Assembly (NCBI GenBank): GCA_015179025.1
Contig: WHUX01000500.1
Location: forward strand, 1-22,157
Direction of reading: 5' to 3'
Source: Terfezia claveryi
Taxonomy: Eukaryota > Ascomycota > Pezizomycetes > Pezizales > Pezizaceae
DNA: 22,157 nt
The position numbers and the translations under genes were made by a program. Below are positions 16,446-22,157 of this stretch, one piece after another. Positions within the stretch are counted from its first letter, which is position 1; each line of letters opens with the position of its first letter. The notes below the pieces were generated by a model, which saw only the letters and a program-made list of their open reading frames with translations, had not been told where the DNA came from and ran no database searches.

Positions 16446-17392
16446 CTGAACACGTCGGATAGGGACTGGAAGCGAATATAGTAGGGGGAGGAAGGGTTTT
16501 CCTAGATCAGTTCCCAGTTAGTTCTGTCTCCATATGGTAATTGGTTTTGTTTTTCTTGTCGGTCGGTATTAGTTCTTTTTCTCTTGTCGCTTGCTTGTTT
16601 CTCTCTGTGTTTCACTCCACATGTTTTTCTCTACATGTTTCTCTCACTGTGCTTTTTATTACTGAGTAATTTGTGGCTGGACATGGATATAATCGGGTGA
16701 GAGGGGGGAGGACGCAGCGCATTGGATTTCATTTGGTGGTAGTTTGTAGGTGTGGCCATGAGGTTCGGAATGTGTTTTTTAGTCATGGAAAATAGAAGTC
16801 AAACAAAGAAAACCTCGTGTTTGTGCCAAGAATGAGTGATCGATTTAGAACGAAGATAAATTAAATCACAAGCATCAGAAGAGCAATTGTTAGGAAGGGG
16901 AACTTAGAAACGCGATATGTCGCATTAAAAACTTCAGAAGGAGAATTGTAGGAAGGGAAACTTAGGAACGTGATGTGTCGGATTGAAAACATCACAAAGA
17001 CAATAGGGAGAAGTTCAAGCCAGGAAGACACAGGATAGGAGGTGTAACTTTAAGGAGCGGATTGTGTGCATATCGAGTTGGGACGGTGAGATATGTGAGT
17101 ACCAACAGGAAAAGGAGGAGAATAGGTTGGGCGAATGCAGGAGAATGCAAAGAGTGAACGCATGCTTGCAAAGTCAAGAGACAGAGGTAGGAGTAGAAGA
17201 GAAGTGAGGCTGAAGCGGAATGAGGGGAACGCAAAATATTGGATTGGAAACTTAGCAAAGCGGATAACGCTGGGATGTTATAGGGAAAGAGGTATGCATA
17301 GATACCGTGGTAGAAACAGTGTAAAGGTAACATGGTGGTTCAGGGAGTTGGAAGCACCAGAGGTACGCCAGGAAGGGAACATGGAACACTAG
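16446..17392. other. No recognisable gene; T-rich 3' flank then purine-rich DNA
   Basis: 16520-16670 is rich in TTTCTC/TTGTC runs. 16873-16931 and 16932-16989 are two tandem copies of a ~58-bp unit (CAGAAG.G.AATTG..AGGAAGGG.AACTTAG.AACG.GAT.TGTCG). Open frames at 17135-17392 (plus) and 16992-17333 (minus) are opposite-strand compositional artefacts without motifs. Confidence 0.5.
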
Positions 17393-17421
17393 TGCGTCAC
17401 AAGGCTTAGTTCTGCAATAGA

Positions 17422-17450
17422 GCGCCAGGTGCACCTGGTGCACCTGGCGC
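17422..17450. repeat. 29-bp perfect inverted repeat in U3 of the solo LTR
   Basis: Two 14-bp arms, GCGCCAGGTGCACC and GGTGCACCTGGCGC, around a central T. It takes the U3 place held in element C by the four GCGATCGC palindromes. Confidence 0.9.
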
Positions 17451-17608
17451 AAATAAACTCATTGCTGATGTAGCCGGGTTTGAGAGTCAGACGAAATTCC
17501 GTCCAACTCTCGTTATTGTTGATTGATATCGTTGTTATCTCTGTTCCCGAGATAAGGGGTCTCGGGAACCTTATTCCTTCCGGTGGCCTTGGCCAGGAAG
17601 GAAGCCTG

Positions 17609-17616
17609 TATATATA
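17609..17616 (+). promoter_or_regulatory. TATA box of the solo LTR
   Basis: TATATATA lies at the junction between the variable U3 and the conserved R-U5. It matches 19500-19507 in element C. Confidence 0.6.
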
Positions 17617-17984
17617 GCTTTCTCTCTCCGCCCTCTCGTTGGATCCCCATCCAACGTCTTGTATACCCAATACAGGACCTTGCTTCTCCCAGCGCTTGTG
17701 CACCTCCCTTGTGCACCTCCTTGTCTCGTGAACAGCTCTGCAGCACAGCTGCCTCCCTCCGACACACGCGGCAACCACTTTTGCGTGTCTCTTGTCCTTG
17801 CCTCTTGCCTCCTGCCCTCGCCTCATCCTAGCCTTCCCTGGTCACACACGTAGCATTCCTACATGTGTGTTACCCTAGCCTTTCCCCAGATCACACACGT
17901 AGCGCTCCTACGTGTGCGATTCCCCCTTGCCACTGCCCCGGCATACCCCTTGGTCGCCTTGTCCCTAGAGCCGTCATTACAATA

Positions 17985-18275
17985 GTCATATTAAAGTTAT
18001 AACTGCAGATTTCTCCTAATATCTAGAGTATCCAGTCACCACTCCTCCTCTAACCTATCACTAGTATTCTTCAATATTGCTCTAGAGATTAGGTGGGTGA
18101 GTAAAACCAGGTTTAGAAAAGCTAGATCCTTTAAATATTTAACTTGAGATAGAGCAACAAAAGTCAAACCAGCCTAGTTCTTCTTAGAACCTAACTTAAC
18201 TATAACCTTTAGTAGTGTTAGACCCTGAGATTTATAGATAGTAAGAGCCTAAGCTAGTACTAGAGGGAACTGAGT
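17985..18275 (-). pseudogene. Pif1/Helitron-like helicase, C-terminal relic
   Basis: Minus-strand reading gives TQFPLVLA*ALTIYKSQGLTL, then KVIVKLGSKKN*AGLTFVALSQVKYLKDLAF and ISRAILKNTSDRLEEEW*. This is the last helicase motifs of Pif1-type and Helitron-encoded helicases (usually LAWAITIHKSQGLTL and FVALSRVR). Stops stand where Trp is expected twice (LA*AL and EEW*, both TGG-derived contexts) and once in a variable place; His to Tyr and Arg to Gln changes are also C:G to T:A. The relic ends where the solo LTR begins (17981). The upstream helicase core is not seen; 18280-18420 is AT-rich debris. Confidence 0.7.
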
Positions 18276-18409
18276 TCAGGAATATGCCAGTTATTATTGA
18301 GTAGGTTTTTGCTACTGTCACTCAAGCTCTTCTCATTATTTACTCTATAAATTTATATATAGTATTAGCTAAAAGGTGCTAATAGATCCCATGGGTTACT
18401 ATGAAAAGT

Positions 18410-18415
18410 AAAAAA
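18410..18415 (-). terminator. Pol III terminator T6
   Basis: On the minus strand, TTTTTT starts 8 bases after the end of the tRNA-like gene. Confidence 0.55.
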
Positions 18416-18422
18416 GAAATGT

Positions 18423-18517
18423 TAGCTCAGCTGGGAATCGAACCCAGACTACCTGCCCTCTGCCTAAAGTCAGCAGGACACTACATAGCAGGAGTCATAC
18501 CATTAGACCACTGTACC
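18423..18517 (-). tRNA. tRNA-like gene, intron-bearing or decayed (Pro-like)
   Basis: A 95-nt minus-strand unit with A box TGGTCTAATGG, D stem closing GTC/GAC, B box GGTTCGATTCC inside a perfect T stem CTGGG/CCCAG, anticodon stem CCTGC/GCAGG and acceptor GGTACAG/CTGAGCT. The acceptor pairs with one A-A mismatch and two G-U pairs. The anticodon loop plus intron is 31 nt, so an intron of about 24 nt is implied. The base expected to be U33 is A, and the anticodon is not clear. CTGAGCT and the overall D/T arms recall tRNA-Pro. It may be a tRNA pseudogene or a tRNA-derived SINE head; the Pol III terminator favours a transcribed unit. Confidence 0.5.
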
Positions 18518-19226
18518 TTTTTAGGTAAGGAGTGACTATCGAAAACAATTAACACTACGACAACCCGACTTTCTGAGCCGTCAAATTCCATCCAGTACAT
18601 GATGCTCTTGCGATAGCCCTCACTTCCCTAGGAGATTCAGCCAGAGCACTCAACGTCTCAGTCGACCCACGGCACTTAGACGCATTTGAGCAGCTGCGCA
18701 GTGGGCTATCCACTGTTTGAACGTACATACACCCTATAGAGGGTGTTTGTGCCAGCAAGACTAACATACACTCACGTTATACTGAACTCACTATTCCACC
18801 TAATCTCCCTTTACATACCGAGGGTTGTGCCAACCAGACTACCTAATGTCTTAAATCTGGTTGTACAGATTATTCTTTCCTTGGGAATTCCAGGCTTTCT
18901 TATTTTGCGTCACTTCCGCTCAGAGCTCTTATTATCTAGTTTTTAATTAGTGACAATTCGAGATCCCTGCTCTCTATTACCCAGATTTTCCATGTATGAT
19001 CCCTCACTCTGGCACTCCTTTCCTTTTTTCTTTTTTTTAAAAAAAAAACTTGGTACTCATATGCGATTACATAAGGGCCCCAGGCCCATGATGAGCTACC
19101 CGGAAACTCAGACTCTCCTTTCCTCTTCTAATCAGCCAAGCCTTCAATCGCATAGTCCGATTTGGAGTGAACTCTGCTCTCTTTGATCAAGATTAACTAC
19201 CATCTACTTATTCTTTTGTTACATTG
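18518..19226. other. No recognisable gene
   Basis: Short frames on both strands have no motifs. It holds an 18-bp T8A10 run (19034-19051) and AT-rich decayed DNA up to the element C LTR. Confidence 0.5.
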
Positions 19227-19251
19227 TGTAACAACCGTGTATTCAGTTGTC

Positions 19252-19420
19252 ATCACCTGCGATCGCAGGTGACGGGTCATTGCCATTGTTGTTTTTGTCT
19301 TTTCATCACCTGCGATCGCAGGTGATGGGTTATCATTATTGTTGCCCTCGGCATCACCTGCGATGCAGGTGATGGGTTATTACCATTGTGTCTTTGTCAT
19401 TACCTGCGATCCCAGGTGAT
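19252..19420 (+). repeat. Four tandem palindromic units in U3
   Basis: Palindromes lie at 19252-19273 (20-bp core perfect), 19305-19326 (22 bp perfect), 19353-19373 (one core base lost, GCGATGC) and 19399-19420 (two changes), spaced 53, 48 and 46 bp. The spacers also repeat, as RGGTTATTRYYATTGTT. A decayed array of one unit. Confidence 0.9.
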
Positions 19421-19499
19421 AGGTTATTGTTATCGTTACCTTTTCCTTAGCTTCCGAGATAGGGAAGCTTATTTCCCCCATTGCCCTGACTGAGTTATG

Positions 19500-19507
19500 T
19501 ATATATA
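19500..19507 (+). promoter_or_regulatory. TATA box of element C LTR
   Basis: TATATATA is followed by AGAGCCTGTCC, in the same place as in the solo LTR. Confidence 0.6.
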
Positions 19508-19875
19508 GAGCCTGTCCTTCATACTATCGTTGGATCCCCATCCAACGTCTTGTATATCCAATACAGGACCTTGCCTCTCCCAGCGCTTGTGCACCTCCCT
19601 TGTGCACCTCCTTGTCTTGTGAACAGCTCTGCAGCACAGCTGCCTCCCTCCGACATACGCGGCAACTGCCTCCGCATGTCTCGTGTCCCTTGCCCACTGC
19701 CTCTCTCGCTCTCGCCCTTGCCCCCGTCCTAGCCTTTTCCCCTAGTCGTACACGTAGCGTTCCTACGTGAGTGTTACTCTAGCCTTGCCCTTGCCCTAGC
19801 GTACCCCTTAGTCGCCTTGTCCCCAGAGCCGTCGTTACACTATGTTAGATCCTTTAGACCAACTGGTACATAGTC

Positions 19876-21056
19876 ATGTCAGGAGCAGCTCTCCCACTAC
19901 TTGCCGTCAGGTTCCAGACCTGGAGAAACTCCCCTATATCCTCAGGCCCGAACAAATTGAATGCCTATCATTGAGAAATCATCGACATCTTTGAGGCCAT
20001 GGATACCATCGGGGCCGAACTCGGCAACAGCCTGGCCATGGCTGAATGAAAGCTGAGATCCGCCGACGAAGAGATCACGGTCCTCCAGACGGATCTCGAC
20101 CATGTGAACCTTGCCCTAGCCAATGAACGGACTACGGTCCAAAACCTCAGCCGCGCCCTAGAGAACTCGTGATACCAATGGTAGCTAGTAGCAACAAGAC
20201 CGAAAGCATTCCGACTCTCCCCAAGTTCAATGGGGACCGGGTTCGCCTATGAGCCTGGAAAAATGCTGTCAACCTCAAGCTGAACGGGGATTCTGCCAGG
20301 TTCCCGTCAGAACAACATCGACTGGCATACGTTTTCGCCTTGCTGGAGGGGAGAGCTTGTGACCAGATCCAGCCATATGTCCTCGAAACTGGGATCAAGC
20401 TTGACGATATCTCGGCCCTTTTCACAATCCTAGATAGGGCATTCAGGGACCCCGATACCATTGGTACTGCCAGTAGGGCCCTCCGAGCCCTTAGACAGAA
20501 AAACACCGATCTGTCCACTTATGTGGCAGAATTCTCGAGACTGGTGGCGGAGGTCCAATGGAATGACCAGTCTAAACTGGAGCAATTTCAGGAAGGGCTA
20601 AATGATAAAATCCAGCAGGCCATGGTCAGCCTCCCAGAAGCCAAAACCCTTGACGAATTGATTGACTAGGCTTCCCAAGTGGAACAGCGGATGTCCCAGC
20701 TCCGCAACCACCCCACGTTCAGGCCAGCACCCCGTCTCCCACAACCCTAGCCCCAGCAACAACCTCGACCCCAGAACCCTAACCCTCAAACCCAAGCTAT
20801 AGCTAATAAGCCAGCCCACCCATCTCTGGTGGCTGGCGGCACTACCTCCATGGATCTCTCTTCGGGAAGGCTCCGGTTAACCCAGGAGGAGAGAGATCGC
20901 CGCCGAATGAATGGGCTGTGCATAGTATGCGGAAAAGGGGACCATTTTATCGCGGCATGTCCCCTCCGCAAAAACCGCTCGATGGCCGCCCATACCATCT
21001 CCAAATCTAGGATTGAAGAGATGGATGAGTCGGGAAAAGCCCTGTCCCTTGTATAG
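19876..21056 (+). pseudogene. Element C: Ty3/gypsy Gag with zinc knuckle (broken)
   Basis: This is the capsid/nucleocapsid polyprotein. ATG 19876 opens the N-terminal part, including a coiled-coil-like segment (DEEITVLQTDLDHVNLALAN), in frame 1. The frame shifts near 20172-20178 into the capsid: IPTLPKFNGDRVRL, FALLEGRACDQIQPYV, ALRALRQKNTDLSTYVAEFSRL and LDELID. A Gln/Pro-rich spacer and a CCHC knuckle follow (CIVCGKGDHFIAAC, about 20922-20963). In-frame stops are TGA 19972-19974, 20047-20049, 20170-20172 and 20250-20252, and TAG 20667-20669 and 20748-20750, mostly CGA or CAG/TGG derived. The gag stop TAG is at 21054-21056, with an in-phase slippery heptamer just upstream. The shorter start at 20178 is an alternative. 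Confidence 0.88.
21032..21038 (+). promoter_or_regulatory. Candidate -1 ribosomal frameshift site GGGAAAA
   Basis: The heptamer has the X_XXY_YYZ form (G GGA AAA) in the gag reading phase, 15 bases before the gag stop. After a -1 slip the frame is open without a stop into the protease. A 5-bp hairpin GACCT/AGGTC lies at 21075-21089, further away than usual. Confidence 0.5.
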
Positions 21057-21735
21057 TCACTGACACTAGTAAGGGACCTGCACTAGGTCACCTGTCTTTG
21101 TTGTATTTTTCTGTTCCTTCTATGTCTGTTGACGAGTCTCACCTATTTGGTGAGCATTTTGTTGTACCTATCATGATATCCTTCAATGGTAAAACACTCG
21201 TAACATCAGCTCTCGTAGACTGTGGAGCCTCAGGAATTGCCTTCATTGACCAGGCCTTTGTCAGTAAGCATACCATACTCACCTCTAAGCTCAAAACCCC
21301 CCACCTCCTCGATGTCATTGATGGCCAACCTATCTCTTCTGGAGCCATTACCGATATCGCATGTACTCCTGCCCAGATTGGGGACCACTCGAAAGCCTCC
21401 CTATGTTTGTTACAAAGCTCAAGTATCCAATTGTCCTCGGAATCCCATGGCTTAGGATGCACGATGTATTGGTCAGCTTTGGCTCCTATACCCTGCATTT
21501 TAATAGCCCTTACTGCCGAAAATACTGCAGAGAGCCGAAGGCCACTATTACTGGTCTGTGTGCATTACCGCCCCACGTAATCTACCCAACTCAGGTGGTA
21601 CACTAGGCCGCATACATCGATGCCACCAATCCCCCGGTTTCTCTTGTTTCCCCTGCTCCCGATGTCCCCCTCGCACCCCAAAAACCCTTGAATATCAACT
21701 TCATTGGAGCCAGGGCTTTTGCCTACTTCACTAGG
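21038..21735 (+). pseudogene. Element C: retroviral-type aspartic protease and start of Pol (truncated)
   Basis: From the -1 frame: TDTSKGPALGHLS, DESHLFGEHFVVPIMI, then the active-site region ALVDCGASGIAFID (gypsy proteases usually have D-S/T-G; here D-C-G). A one-base shift near 21385-21393 moves into KLKYPIVLGIPWLRMHDV, shared with element B at 4009. TAG at 21604-21606 and linker PLNINFIGARAFAYFTR follow, and the frame is cut at 21735/21736 by the element A LTR. In B the same linker (PLDINFIGAGAFAYLTRR) runs on into RT, which marks the insertion point exactly. Confidence 0.85.
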
Positions 21736-22157
21736 TGTAATGGAGAACGTTATTTCATTGCTTATATAATTGATTATATACTTTTGTATTTCCTATATTA
21801 CTACTATGTTATGTAACTAAGCCTCTCGGTTGAAGGACTAGTCTTCTACCACCTCCTATTGCTTTATAAGCGTCCATAGCACGCGGAATTTGCCATGGGA
21901 AGTTCCATGGCACTTGCCATATGAAGACACCCTCATTATGGCTACGTGACCTCTGTTTAAGGTGTGTGACTCATTACTATGGCCACATGACCATCGTTTA
22001 AGGCGTGTGACTCATTATCATGACCACATGACCCCTTTTGTACAGCGCACCACCTTCTGGTGTGCCACCCTTTATTGTATTTATTTCCTTAGTCATCAGA
22101 TCTTAGAGGAGTATAAATAGGCCGCTGGATTCCCTCTGGAATCCACAAGAAGACAAG
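21736..22157 (+). repeat. Element A LTR, second copy (runs off the window)
   Basis: It starts TGTAATGG and matches 1136-1545 base for base in register (offset 20600), with 11 substitutions, 10 of them transitions. The last few bases diverge with small indels. It is inserted in the Pol linker of element C. Whether it is a solo LTR or the 5' LTR of a full element cannot be told from this window. Confidence 0.92.
22112..22118 (+). promoter_or_regulatory. TATA box of the second element A LTR
   Basis: TATAAAT is identical in position and context to 1512-1518. Confidence 0.65.

Larger units (their letters stand above)
17393..17981 (+). repeat. Solo LTR, variant of the element C family
   Basis: From about 17609 to 17981 it matches the element C LTR (19500-19839): TATATATA box, GTTGGATCCCCATCCAACGT, CAATACAGGACCTTGC, TGTGCACCTCCCTTGTGCAC, CAGCTCTGCAGCACAGCTGC and the ending CCGTCATTACA. 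The U3 part is different and carries a 29-bp palindrome at 17422. The start (TGCGTCAC at 17393) is inferred from the TGTCAC/TGTAAC starts of related LTRs. No gag follows, so it is solo. It abuts a helicase relic. Confidence 0.7.
19227..19839 (+). repeat. Element C 5' LTR (613 bp)
   Basis: It begins TGTAAC and ends GTTACA (6-bp terminal inverted repeat) and is followed 36 bp later by gag. U3 holds four tandem palindrome units, a TATATATA box lies at 19500-19507, and R-U5 matches the solo LTR at 17609-17981. No TGG primer-binding site follows directly (the next bases are CTATGTTAG), so the priming mode is unclear. The flanking bases are CATTG on the left. Confidence 0.88.

Noticed and set aside
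16992..17392. Opposite-strand ORFs of 113 and 85 codons
   Set aside because: Compositional artefacts in purine-rich DNA; neither has a recognisable domain.
17389..17853. Several ORFs on both strands (64-145 codons)
   Set aside because: They lie in the solo LTR; the same readings recur in the element C LTR and are repeat sequence, not genes.
18555..18946. ORFs of 67-70 codons on both strands
   Set aside because: No motif, no splice signals and overlapping frames; left as unassigned.
19252..19420. Regularly spaced repeats resembling a CRISPR array
   Set aside because: The units are palindromes with similar, not unique, spacers, inside an LTR U3 in a eukaryotic context.
19840..19875. tRNA primer-binding site after the element C LTR
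   Set aside because: No TGG directly follows the LTR end, and no convincing complement to a tRNA 3' end could be seen.

Overview
The window looks like a transposon-dense stretch of a filamentous fungal genome. The evidence is Ty3/gypsy retrotransposons with chromodomains, a Plavaka-type DNA transposase, a Pif1/Helitron-like helicase relic, short spliceosomal introns of about 40-70 nt with GTAAGT donors and CTAAC/CTAAT branch sites, and TATA boxes in LTRs. Nonsense codons are almost all of the kinds made by C:G to T:A transitions (CGA to TGA, CAG/CAA to TAG/TAA, TGG to TAG). This is the footprint of repeat-induced point mutation (RIP) or a related process. A Pezizomycete (truffle or morel type) would fit, but the sequence alone does not settle the taxon. 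No bacterial-style gene is present.

Layout. 1-1814: 3' end of gypsy element A (integrase, chromodomain, 3' LTR). It is inserted in gag of element D, which lies on the minus strand (gag 2769-1815, LTR 3227-2807). 3228-3990: repeat-rich unassigned DNA with a 104-bp tandem duplication. 3992-7526: pol of element B (protease end, RT, RNase H, integrase, chromodomain, polypurine tract), then an LTR-like start at 7527. 7959-10898 (minus): Plavaka-type transposase, one intron, killed by point mutations. 11471-12367 (minus): an unrecognised three-exon gene with a minisatellite in intron 1. 12576-13240: a foldback (MITE-like) repeat and a duplicated upstream module. 13467-14897 and 14967-16445 (plus): two consecutive genes, the first unrecognised, the second DUF6532-like. 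17393-17981: a solo LTR inserted in a Pif1/Helitron-like helicase relic (minus). 18423-18517 (minus): a tRNA-like gene with a Pol III terminator. 19227-21735: element C (5' LTR, gag, protease), cut by a second copy of the element A LTR at 21736-22157.

How it fits together. Most of the window is nested mobile DNA. Element A landed twice in older gypsy elements (D and C), B and C are related at pol, and the solo LTR at 17393 shares its R-U5 part with the LTR of C. None of the element genes visible here is intact. The least ordinary part is 11471-16445. A minus-strand gene and two plus-strand genes diverge from a region holding an inverted repeat, duplicated upstream modules and TATA boxes. Their exons join in frame at several introns. 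The plus-strand pair is broken only by apparent single-base shifts, mostly at or near short homopolymers, and the minus-strand gene by one CGA-type TGA. This three-gene block is the best candidate for something not yet described.
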